DNA of 64,000 nucleotides from CAZSBB01 sp964605235 (GTDB taxonomy: Bacteria > Planctomycetota > Phycisphaerae > Phycisphaerales > Phycisphaeraceae), in contig CAZSBB010000008.1 of NCBI GenBank assembly GCA_964605235.1, forward strand, positions 82,534 to 146,533, in the 5' to 3' direction. Each line of letters begins with the position of its first letter. Within the stretch, counting starts at the first letter, position 1. The notes under the pieces were generated by a model. That model was given only the letters and a program-made list of their open reading frames with translations. It made no database searches and had not been told where the DNA came from. Positions 17,808-25,779 of this stretch are shown here, piece by piece. The translations under genes and the position numbers were made by a program.

Positions 17808-18437
17808 ATGTTTGATGTCTTCGGCTACAGCTTCAACGACCTGATGACCCGCGGCGGCATTGTCATGTGGCCGCTGCTGGCGCTCTCGGTGCTCGCCACC
17901 ATGCTGAGCTTTGAACGCCTGTGGTTCTGGCTGCGTCAGCATCGCCCCGCCAGCGTGCGGCGGATGCAGCAGATGGCGCAGAGCCTGCGCCAGGGCAATC
18001 GCGCCGCCGCCGGCCAGCTCGCCGCCGAGGACCGCAGCATCTATGGCCAGTTGGTGCGCCGGCTGGTCAGTGAAGACACCACCGAAGCGCTGGCGGTGGC
18101 GGCGGTGGAAAATCAGCGGCCGCGTCTGGAGCGGTTCATGGCGACGCTCTCGACCATCATCACCGCCGCGCCGATGCTGGGCATCCTGGGCACCGTGCTG
18201 GGCATCATCTCCAGCTTCCAGGTGCTATCCGATAAATCCATGGGCGCCGATCCGCGCCTGGTCAGCCAGGGCATCGCCGAGGCGCTGCTGACCACCGCCG
18301 CCGGGCTCATTCTTTCGCTGGCGGTGCTGCTGCCCTACAACCTGTTCCGTTCGCAGATGGACCGGGCGCTCAGCCGTCTGGAAACGCTGATTGCCGCGGC
18401 GCTGGCGTCGCAGAAAGCGTCTGCGGAAAAACGCTGA
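17808..18437 (+). CDS. MotA/TolQ/ExbB family proton channel protein
   Basis: The 209-residue protein has three membrane segments (about residues 20-40, 115-140, 165-190). It carries the family core sequence LSTIITAAPMLGILGTVLGIISSF and the second Thr/Gly-rich helix GIAEALLTTAAGLILSLAVLLPYN. ExbB/TolQ proteins use the proton gradient to energise outer-membrane transport or envelope integrity, together with ExbD/TolR. No ExbD/TolR gene follows, which is unusual. AGGAAG about ten bases upstream supports the ATG at 17808 rather than the ATG at 17784. Confidence 0.8.
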   Translation: MFDVFGYSFNDLMTRGGIVMWPLLALSVLATMLSFERLWFWLRQHRPASVRRMQQMAQSLRQGNRAAAGQLAAEDRSIYGQLVRRLVSEDTTEALAVAAVENQRPRLERFMATLSTIITAAPMLGILGTVLGIISSFQVLSDKSMGADPRLVSQGIAEALLTTAAGLILSLAVLLPYNLFRSQMDRALSRLETLIAAALASQKASAEKR

Positions 18438-18786
18438 CCCCAGAGGTTGGTGGGCATCCAGCTCTTTCCGGTTCATGATTGTGCTCGCGCGGATGGCGTT
18501 GATGCAGGGCTTGCTGTGCGAGCGCAACGAAGCACCCCGCGCGCCCTCCAGCCATCCCCCCGCGTGCGATCACCCACCCTCCCCGCCGCCGCCAACCCAC
18601 GGAACCGATAATCCCTCTCCCACCGCGCGCACAACGTTCGCGCGTCACTCTCGCTTATCACTACTGAACACTCGCTTTCCCATCCGATTTGCTGCACAAT
18701 ACGCCCGTGCAGAACCTGGGTTGCGGCTGGCACGACCACACACACCAGGGATGGTTTTGGCATTTTTGGAGAAGGGAATCCCTCGC
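18438..18786. other. 349-base gap: repeat fragment and glgP leader
   Basis: No convincing gene is present. Bases 18487-18524 carry GCGCGGATGGCGTT joined to AGGGCTTGCTGTGCGAGCG, a condensed copy of the inverted repeat upstream of pdxA (14413-14483). The remainder is C-rich. GGAGAAGGGAA at about 18768-18778 is the ribosome-binding site of the following phosphorylase gene. A possible ATG at 18751 lies in the same frame. Confidence 0.5.
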
Positions 18787-21417
18787 ATGCTCAGCCCCCA
18801 ACAAGCGCACATTCGTTCCTTCAAAGTCGTGCCCGCACTGCCGCCGGCGCTCCAACCGCTGTTGGAGATCGCCCACAACATGTGGTGGAGCTGGCACCCC
18901 GAAGCGGTCGAACTTTTCATGCGGCTGGATCGGGATCTCTGGACCAGCACCAATCACAACCCCGTGCTGTTCCTGGGCACCTGCCCGCAGGAACGCCTCG
19001 AACAGGCGGCCCGCGATGAGGGGTTCATCACCTCGCTGTCGCGCGTGCGGCAGAACCTTGAACGTCATCTGACCCGCACCCCCTGGCTGATTAAAAAACA
19101 GAAGGACCCGGGCAACTTCAAGATCGCCTACTTCTGCGCCGAGTTCGGGCTGGCGGAGTGTCTGCAAATCTACTCCGGCGGCCTGGGCGGCCTGGCGGGC
19201 GATCACCTCAAGAGCGCCAGCGAACTGGGATTGCCCCTGGTCGCAGTCGGCCTGCTCTACCGCAACGGCTACTTCCAGCAGTACCTCAACGCCGACGGCT
19301 GGCAGCAGGAGTATTACCCCGACCTCGACTTCGCCAACCTGCCGCTGCGCCAGGTGCGCAACCAGGACGGCAAACAGGTGCGCGTCAATGTGGAACTGCC
19401 CGGCCGGACCGTGCAGGTCGCCGTGTGGGCGGTGCGCGTGGGTCTGGTCGACCTCTTCCTGCTCGACACCAATCTGACGGAAAACGATCCCGCCGACCGC
19501 GGCATCACCAGCACGCTCTACGGCGGCGACATGGAGATGCGCATCAAGCAGGAAATCGTGCTGGGCATCGGCGGCACCCGCGCCCTGCTGGCGCTGGGCA
19601 TCGACCCGGACATCTGCCACATGAATGAAGGCCACAGCGCCTTCCTCGCCCTCGAACGCATCCGCAATCTGATCGCCCGGCACAACATCAGCTTCGACGA
19701 AGCCCGCGAAGCCGCCAGCGCCAGCCATGTGTTCACCACCCACACGCCCGTGCCCGCCGGCATCGACCGCTTTCCGCCGGACATGGTCGCCCGCTATTTC
19801 AAGGATTATCACCAGCATCTGCGTCTGGACCTCGAAGGCCTGCTGGCGCTGGGCCGCGAGGATGTCGCCAACCGCAAGGAGTTCTTCTCCATGGCGGTGC
19901 TCGCCATCCGCACCGCCAACTGGGGCAACGGCGTCAGCAAGCTGCACGGCGATGTCAGCCGCAGCATGTGGCGCAACATCTGGCCCGGCATTCCGGAAGC
20001 CGAGGTGCCCATCGGCCACGTCACCAATGGCGTGCACGCCCGCACCTGGCTGGGCGAAGAACTCATCGGCATGCTCGACCGTTTCCTGGGCGCCCAGCGC
20101 TGGCAGAACGACCCCTCCGACCAGTCGGTCTGGAAGTCGATCATGGAAGTGCCCGACGAAGAAGTCTGGCGCGTCCATGAACGCGCCCGCCAGCGACTGA
20201 TCGTCTGGAGCCGCCGCCGGCTGCGCGCCCAGCTCGAACGCCGCGGCGTCAGCCCGGAGGAAATCCGCAAGGCCGGCGAAGCCCTCGACCCCGACGCCCT
20301 GACCATCGGCTTCGCCCGCCGCTTCGCCACCTACAAGCGCGCCAACCTGCTGCTGCGCAATCCCGAACGCCTGCGCCGCATCCTCAGCAGCGTCGACCGC
20401 CCCATCCAGTTCCTCGTCGCCGGCAAAGCGCATCCCGCCGACGGGGGCGGCAAAGACCTCATCCGCAACATCATCCACTTCACCCGTCAGAGCGATGTGG
20501 GCTACAAAATCTGCTTCATCGAAAACTACGACATGAACGTCGCCCGCAAACTCGTCCAGGGCTGCGACGTGTGGCTCAACACCCCCCGCCGCGGCATGGA
20601 AGCCTCCGGCACCAGCGGGATGAAGGCGGCGCTCAACGGCGTGCTCAACCTCTCGGTCATGGACGGCTGGTGGGATGAAGGCTATGAAAGCCAGGTCGGT
20701 TGGCAGATCGGCCGGGGCGAGTCCTACGCCAATACCGAGATGCAGGACGACATCGAAGCCAACGACCTGTACGACACCCTCGAAAACCGCATCATCCCCC
20801 TGTTCTACGCCCGCGACAGCCACCGCGTCCCGCGCGAGTGGGTCCACCGCATGAAGTGCTGCATCGCCGAGCTCGCGCCCCGCTTCAACACCAACCGCAT
20901 GGTGCAGGATTATGCCGAGCAGTACTATCTGCCCGCGCTCAAGCGCACCCGCATGCTCAGCAAAGACAACCTCGCCAACTCCATCGCCCTGGCGAAGCTC
21001 AAAGGCCGGCTGCGCGAAGCCTGGAGTTCGCTGGTCATCGAAAGCGTCAAAACCAACACCAGCCAGGCGCTGGGCGTGCGTGAAAAGCTCAACCTGGAAG
21101 TCAAAGTCTTCCTCAACGGGCTTGAGCCGCAGGACATTCGCGTGCAGGCGTACCTGGGCAAGGTCGACAACGACGGCGCCATCCACGACGGCAAGGTCGT
21201 CACCCTCGCCTGGCAGAAGAGCATCGACGGGCATCGCCATATTTACGCGGGCGATTGCTCGGTCGAAACCAGCGGCCGGTATGGCTATGCCGTGCGCCTG
21301 ACCCCCGGCGGGGACCTGTTTGGTCAAACCCTGGAGCCGGGTCTGATCAAGTGGGAAACCCCCAGCAGCCCCGCCCCCACCGAAACCTTCGCCAACGCCG
21401 CGGCCCCCTCGGCCTAA
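18787..21417 (+). CDS. glgP: Alpha-glucan (glycogen) phosphorylase, DUF3417-containing type
   Basis: This GT35 enzyme releases glucose 1-phosphate from alpha-1,4-glucans. The N-terminal DUF3417 region is clear (ALQPLLEIAHNMWWSWHPEAVELF..LD..LW....HNPV). It is followed by AYFCAEFGLAECLQIYSGGLGGLAGDH, the HMNEGHSAF and VFTTHTPVPAGIDRFP blocks, and the pyridoxal-phosphate region GMEASGTSGMKAALNG with its lysine. At 876 residues it matches the alpha-glucan phosphorylase subfamily rather than the classical E. coli enzyme. The start at 18787 is fixed by a GGAGAAGGG ribosome-binding site about nine bases upstream. The next gene follows after 19 bases. Confidence 0.93.
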   Translation: MLSPQQAHIRSFKVVPALPPALQPLLEIAHNMWWSWHPEAVELFMRLDRDLWTSTNHNPVLFLGTCPQERLEQAARDEGFITSLSRVRQNLERHLTRTPWLIKKQKDPGNFKIAYFCAEFGLAECLQIYSGGLGGLAGDHLKSASELGLPLVAVGLLYRNGYFQQYLNADGWQQEYYPDLDFANLPLRQVRNQDGKQVRVNVELPGRTVQVAVWAVRVGLVDLFLLDTNLTENDPADRGITSTLYGGDMEMRIKQEIVLGIGGTRALLALGIDPDICHMNEGHSAFLALERIRNLIARHNISFDEAREAASASHVFTTHTPVPAGIDRFPPDMVARYFKDYHQHLRLDLEGLLALGREDVANRKEFFSMAVLAIRTANWGNGVSKLHGDVSRSMWRNIWPGIPEAEVPIGHVTNGVHARTWLGEELIGMLDRFLGAQRWQNDPSDQSVWKSIMEVPDEEVWRVHERARQRLIVWSRRRLRAQLERRGVSPEEIRKAGEALDPDALTIGFARRFATYKRANLLLRNPERLRRILSSVDRPIQFLVAGKAHPADGGGKDLIRNIIHFTRQSDVGYKICFIENYDMNVARKLVQGCDVWLNTPRRGMEASGTSGMKAALNGVLNLSVMDGWWDEGYESQVGWQIGRGESYANTEMQDDIEANDLYDTLENRIIPLFYARDSHRVPREWVHRMKCCIAELAPRFNTNRMVQDYAEQYYLPALKRTRMLSKDNLANSIALAKLKGRLREAWSSLVIESVKTNTSQALGVREKLNLEVKVFLNGLEPQDIRVQAYLGKVDNDGAIHDGKVVTLAWQKSIDGHRHIYAGDCSVETSGRYGYAVRLTPGGDLFGQTLEPGLIKWETPSSPAPTETFANAAAPSA

Positions 21418-21436
21418 GCATCCGGAAGCGTCCGTC

Positions 21437-21880
21437 ATGCCCGACCAACTGCGCCTGTTTGAAACGTCCGACGCCGAGCTGCTCATCGGCGTCTATGGCA
21501 AACAGCAACGCACGCTCGACGACTTGCCGTACACCGAAGAATTCGAACGCATTTACGCCGCCATGGTCGGCGCGCAGCAGCCGGATGAACCGCTCGCAAG
21601 CCTTACCCGCCGCGAGCTGTTCCACTGGCTGCACAACCTGCGCAAAGCCGGCCGACTGCCGCGGCTGGGCAAGGCGGCGACCGCGCCTCCGCGCATCGAC
21701 GCCGCGCACGAAGCCCTGCTGACGCAACTGGTCACTGCCGCGCTGGGCCGCATCTCGCTGCGTGATCAGTTGCCCTACACCGACGCTTTTGATGAACTAT
21801 GCGCGGCCTTCAATACCCGGGCCGGCCTGCAATTGTCCCATCATGACCTCTGGCGACTGATCGCCAAGCTCGCCAAATAA
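21437..21880 (+). CDS. Hypothetical protein with an internal duplication
   Basis: I do not recognise a family for this 147-residue protein. It contains two related blocks. Residues about 27-78 read LDDLPYTEEFERIYAAM...LTRRELFHWLHNLRKAGRLPRLG, and residues about 106-147 read LRDQLPYTDAFDELCAAF...LSHHDLWRLIAKLAK. Each block has the pattern LPYTxxFxxxxAA-x(10-15)-L(T/S)xx(E/D)LxxxI/L, which suggests two small helical modules. There is no signal peptide. It sits directly after the phosphorylase and may be cotranscribed with it. Confidence 0.6.
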   Translation: MPDQLRLFETSDAELLIGVYGKQQRTLDDLPYTEEFERIYAAMVGAQQPDEPLASLTRRELFHWLHNLRKAGRLPRLGKAATAPPRIDAAHEALLTQLVTAALGRISLRDQLPYTDAFDELCAAFNTRAGLQLSHHDLWRLIAKLAK

Positions 21881-21939
21881 CTCCGCGCGACGCCCGGCCC
21901 CGCCTGGAACCCCGGCCCCGTGAACCTCGAGACAGCGCC

Positions 21940-22476
21940 ATGCCGGTTTACGAACTGAACACCAGCTACCGCGATGCATCCACCGGCTTCATCCAGGAAA
22001 GCCGCAACACCCTGGAGAGCGCCTACCTGCGCGTCGAGCACTGCCTGGGCCAGCTCCACGAACGCGACGCCTGGTGGCGCCCGCATGAATCCATGAATGC
22101 CGTGGGCAACATCGTGTTGCATCTGATCGGCAACGTCAGCCAATGGCTCATCGCCGGCGTCGGCGGGCGCCCCTACACCCGCAATCGCCCCGCCGAGTTC
22201 GCTCAGCGCGATCCCATCCCGCTTGACGAACTCCGCCGGCAGCTCAACGTCACCGTGGACCAGGCCGACGGCGTGCTGGCGGCGCTGCGTCCCGATCAGC
22301 TGCTCGAAAAACGGACGATTCAAGGCTACCAACCCACGGTGCTGACCGCCGTTTATCATGCCGTCTCCCACTTCGAAGGACACGCGCAGGAAATCATTTA
22401 CATCACCCGCCAGCGCCTGGGCGCGGAATACAAATTCCTGTACGAAATCACGCCGGCGCGCCAAGCCAGCCCTTAG
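21940..22476 (+). CDS. DinB-like (DUF1572) protein
   Basis: The 178-residue protein fits the DinB/DUF1572 four-helix bundle fold. It has DAWWRPHESMNAVGNIVLHLIGNVSQWLI, where WW.P...N..GN...HL.GN is characteristic, and a later HAVSHFEGHAQEIIYITRQ. The three histidines that usually bind a metal in this fold are visible in these motifs (HL, HAVSH, H.QEI). Members are thiol- or metal-dependent enzymes of largely unknown substrate. It is followed 35 bases later by thiL. Confidence 0.75.
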   Translation: MPVYELNTSYRDASTGFIQESRNTLESAYLRVEHCLGQLHERDAWWRPHESMNAVGNIVLHLIGNVSQWLIAGVGGRPYTRNRPAEFAQRDPIPLDELRRQLNVTVDQADGVLAALRPDQLLEKRTIQGYQPTVLTAVYHAVSHFEGHAQEIIYITRQRLGAEYKFLYEITPARQASP

Positions 22477-22510
22477 CCGTTCCGCCCCCCGTACCGTTGA
22501 GGGTTCTCCT

Positions 22511-23431
22511 ATGCGCGAACTGGATCTGCTCCAGCACATCTATGCCGGCAATGCCCGGCTGCCCGCCGCCGTGGTCATTCCCCCGGGCGACGACATGGGC
22601 GGGGTGCGCCTGGGCGAAGAGTTGCTGCTGGTGACCGTGGACCAGGTTGCCGACGGCGTCCATTTCGATTTGCGCCAGCACAGCCTGCAGCGCGTCGGCC
22701 GCAAGGCGATCACCCGCAATCTCTCCGATGTCGCCGCCATGGCCGCCCAGCCCCTGGGCGCCGTCGCCGCCGCCAGCTTGCCGCGCTCCCTGACCCAGCA
22801 GGATGGCGAAGCGCTGTGCGATGTCATGCGTCAGGTGGCCGAGCAATACAATTGCCCGCTGCTCGGGGGCGACATCTCCCTGTGGGATCACCCGCTGCTG
22901 ATCACCGTCACCGTCTTCGCGCAGCCGGCGGGCGTCGCGCCCGTGCTCCGCTACGGCGCCTGCCCGGGCGATGCGGTGTGCGTCACCGGCGAACTGGGCG
23001 GGAGCCTCGAGGACATGCACGGCCGGATCCATCACCTGGATTTTGAACCCCGGCTGGCGGCGGCGCGGCAACTGGCGCTGACGCGACGCCCCCATTGCCT
23101 GATCGACCTGAGCGACGGCCTGGCGAAGGACGCGGGCCACCTGTGTCGCGCTGCCGCGCTGGGCATGCTGCTCGACGCCCAGTGCCTGCCCATCTCCCAT
23201 GCCGCGATGCAACGCGCCGCCCGCACCGGACAGCCGGCCTGGCAACATGCGGTCGGCGACGGTGAAGACTACGAGCTGTGCTTTACAATGCCCCCGCAGC
23301 ACGTGCCCACGGAGTTGGCGGGGGTGCCGGTGACGGTCATCGGCGCGGTCACCGCCGAACCGGGCCTGCGCTTGCGCCTGCCCGACAGCAGCGTGGTTGC
23401 GATCGAAGCATTCGGATGGGAACACCGGTAA
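22511..23431 (+). CDS. thiL: Thiamine-monophosphate kinase ThiL
   Basis: ThiL phosphorylates thiamine monophosphate to thiamine diphosphate, the cofactor of the transketolase encoded upstream. Family motifs are IPPGDDMGG at the start, VDQVADGVHFDLR, RNLSDVAAMAAQPLGAV, LLGGDIS, CVTGELGGS, LIDLSDGLAKDAGHL and GDGEDYELCF. The ATG at 22511 gives 306 residues, close to the family norm. GAGGG lies about eight bases upstream. The last 16 bases overlap the tsaE-yacG start, which indicates translational coupling. Confidence 0.92.
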   Translation: MRELDLLQHIYAGNARLPAAVVIPPGDDMGGVRLGEELLLVTVDQVADGVHFDLRQHSLQRVGRKAITRNLSDVAAMAAQPLGAVAAASLPRSLTQQDGEALCDVMRQVAEQYNCPLLGGDISLWDHPLLITVTVFAQPAGVAPVLRYGACPGDAVCVTGELGGSLEDMHGRIHHLDFEPRLAAARQLALTRRPHCLIDLSDGLAKDAGHLCRAAALGMLLDAQCLPISHAAMQRAARTGQPAWQHAVGDGEDYELCFTMPPQHVPTELAGVPVTVIGAVTAEPGLRLRLPDSSVVAIEAFGWEHR

Positions 23432-24123
23432 ACGTAAGCGAATGGGACTGGCAAGGCTCGACCAGCGCCCCCGAGCAGACTGTCGCGCTGGGCGCTGCCC
23501 TCGCCGGCGTGTTGCAACCGGGCGACCTGCTGGCGCTGGTGGGTGAACTGGGCGCGGGCAAAACCCAACTGGTGCGCGGGCTGGCGCAGGGCCTGCATCT
23601 GCCGACTGCCCAGGTCTCCAGCCCCACTTTTGTGCTGATGCACGAATACGAACCGGACGACACCCAGCAGCCCACGCTGGTGCATATCGACGCCTATCGG
23701 CTGCGCGGCCCGGAAGAATTGCCGTCCATCGGCTGGGACGCCGACAGCAACGGCACGGCGGTGCGCAGCGGCGCCGTGGTCGCCATCGAATGGGCGGATC
23801 GCCTGGGCGCCGCGGCGCTGGGCGCGGACCTGCTGTGGCTGGAACTCACCCACGCACCGGCGGAGCGGCGAAGGCTGCGCTGGCGCGCCAGCGGCACGCT
23901 GCGCGCCCGGCTCAAGCAGTTGCAGTCCGCGCTCACCGCATGGGCCGATGCTCCGGCCGCCAGCGCCACGCCGTGTCCGATCTGCAAACAGCCGACACGC
24001 GCCGACAACTCGGCTTACCCGTTCTGCTCCCCGCGCTGCCGCATGGTCGACCTGGGCAAATGGCTCAACGGCGACTACCTGATCAGTCGGCCGATCGAGC
24101 AAAGCGATCTGGACGAGCAATAG
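23416..24123 (+). CDS. tsaE: TsaE (t6A ATPase) fused to a YacG-type zinc finger
   Basis: Residues 1 to about 160 are TsaE, the P-loop ATPase of the complex that makes N6-threonylcarbamoyl-adenosine on tRNA: GELGAGKTQLVRGLAQGL (Walker A), SSPTFVLMHEY and HIDAYRLRGPEEL. The C-terminal 50 residues form a YacG zinc finger with CPIC...FCSPRCRMVDLGKWLNGDYLI. YacG is normally a separate 60-residue protein that inhibits DNA gyrase. Both parts are complete, and the reading frame is continuous through an Ala-rich linker. The ATG at 23416 overlaps the end of thiL. The joining of the two domains is directly visible; its meaning is not known. Confidence 0.88.
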   Translation: MGTPVNVSEWDWQGSTSAPEQTVALGAALAGVLQPGDLLALVGELGAGKTQLVRGLAQGLHLPTAQVSSPTFVLMHEYEPDDTQQPTLVHIDAYRLRGPEELPSIGWDADSNGTAVRSGAVVAIEWADRLGAAALGADLLWLELTHAPAERRRLRWRASGTLRARLKQLQSALTAWADAPAASATPCPICKQPTRADNSAYPFCSPRCRMVDLGKWLNGDYLISRPIEQSDLDEQ

Positions 24124-24220
24124 CCCGTGCAGCGCTGATGGGCGCGCGCCCCGGGTCAATGGCTGGGAGCGCTGCGCGGCAACCGGATCGGATAGCGTCG
24201 TGCGCTGCGCCGTGGTGAAC

Positions 24221-25681
24221 TCAGCCGCCCGCTGCGCCGCCGCCTTCGCCGGGGCGGGTCATCGCGTCCGGGTCCAGCAGTTTGGCGAGCGTCTTGGGAT
24301 CGACCAGCTTGCGTTCGGTGACGAGTTCCCGAATGGTCTTTTCCTGCTCGAGCGCTTCCTTGGCAAGCTTGGCGGCATTGTCATAGCCCACCACCGGGGC
24401 GAGGCTGGTGACCATCATCAGCGACTGGTCGATCAGCGCTTCGCAGCGTTTGGTGTTGACCACCAGGTCCAGCAGCAGCTTGTCGACGAACACGTTGCTG
24501 ACGTTGGCGAGCAGGTGAATGGATTCGAGCAGGGCTTCAGCCATCACCGGCATGGCGACGTTGAGTTCAAACAGCGAACCGACGCCACCGAAGCCGGCAT
24601 AGGTGACGGCACTGTCGTTGGCGATGACCCGGCAGGCGACCTGGATGACGGACTCGCAGATGACCGGGTTGACCTTGCCGGGCATGATGGACGAGCCGGG
24701 CTGGGTGGCGGGCAGGCTCAGCTCGAACAAGCCGCAGCGGGGGCCGCTGCCGAGCCAGCGGATGTCGTTGGCGATCTTGCTGAGGCTCACGGCAATGGTT
24801 TTCAGGTGGCCGGAGGCTTCGACGAAGCTGTCCTTGGCGGCCTGGGCTTCGGGATGGTTGATCGCTTCAACGAACTTGATTTTGGTGCGCTTGCTCAGCT
24901 CTTCGCACACGAGTTTGCCAAAGCGTGGATGGGTGTTGATGCCGGTGCCCACCGCGGTGCCGCCGATGGGCATGTTGGTGCGCATGGCGTCGAACGCCTG
25001 GGTGGCGCGACGGACGGCAAAGTCGGCGGCGGCGGCGTAGCCGGAGAACACCTGGCCCACGCGGATGGGCGTGGCGTCCATCAGGTGGGTGCGCCCGATC
25101 TTCTTGATCTTGTCCCACTTCTTCGCCTTGCTGTTGAGGTCCTTCGCCAGACGCTTGAGCGCGGGAATCAGGCTGTCGCGCAGCGCCAGAGCCGCGGCAA
25201 TGTGCATCGCGGTGGGGAAAGTGTCATTGCTGGACTGGCCCATGTTGACATGGTCATTGGGATGGACCGCGCCCTTCTGGCCCTTGGCGCCGATGCCGAA
25301 ACCGAGCTTGGAGTTGGCGCGGTTGGCGATGACCTCGTTGCCGTTCATGTTGGAGCTGGTGCCCGAGCCGGTCTGGTAGACGTCCACCGGGAAGTGGGCG
25401 TCGAGCACGCCGGCGGCGACTTCGTCGGCGGCATCGACAATCGGCTTGGCGTATTTCGCGGGCAGCTTGCCCAGCTTCTGGTTCGCCTTGGCGCACGCCG
25501 ACTTGAGATGACCGAAGGCGTGGATGACCTCCGGCGACACGCCGCGCCCGCTGACGGGGAAGTTCTCCACCGCCCGCTGGGTGCTGGCGCCCCACAGGGC
25601 GTCGGCGGGAACGGACATTTCACCCATGGAGTCCTTCTCAATGCGGGTATTCGGCTTGGCGGCGCGGCGGTTCTTGGCCAT
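24221..25681 (-). CDS. fumC: Class II fumarate hydratase
   Basis: This enzyme hydrates fumarate to malate in the TCA cycle. The superfamily signature GSSIMPGKVNPV is intact. Other motifs are TGSGTSSNMNGNEVIANRA, HPNDHVNMGQSSNDTFPTAMH and GRTHLMDATPIRVGQ. The ATG at 25681 is preceded by AAAGGA at eight bases, which I prefer over the in-frame ATG at 25690. The protein is about 486 residues, somewhat longer than usual because of a basic N-terminal tail and a Gly-rich end. It is divergent from the response regulator gene. Confidence 0.94.
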   Translation of the reverse strand: MAKNRRAAKPNTRIEKDSMGEMSVPADALWGASTQRAVENFPVSGRGVSPEVIHAFGHLKSACAKANQKLGKLPAKYAKPIVDAADEVAAGVLDAHFPVDVYQTGSGTSSNMNGNEVIANRANSKLGFGIGAKGQKGAVHPNDHVNMGQSSNDTFPTAMHIAAALALRDSLIPALKRLAKDLNSKAKKWDKIKKIGRTHLMDATPIRVGQVFSGYAAAADFAVRRATQAFDAMRTNMPIGGTAVGTGINTHPRFGKLVCEELSKRTKIKFVEAINHPEAQAAKDSFVEASGHLKTIAVSLSKIANDIRWLGSGPRCGLFELSLPATQPGSSIMPGKVNPVICESVIQVACRVIANDSAVTYAGFGGVGSLFELNVAMPVMAEALLESIHLLANVSNVFVDKLLLDLVVNTKRCEALIDQSLMMVTSLAPVVGYDNAAKLAKEALEQEKTIRELVTERKLVDPKTLAKLLDPDAMTRPGEGGGAAGG

Positions 25682-25779
25682 GTGATCCATCCTTTAATCA
25701 GGGAAATCGGGCGGGAGGCGGAATATACCAACGCCCCGCCGCCGTGGCGAGCACCACGCTCGCTACAATGCCCCTCATC

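Noticed and set aside
18661..21486. A 941-codon minus-strand frame opposite glgP
   Set aside because: It is antisense to a clear GT35 phosphorylase and has no recognisable motifs.
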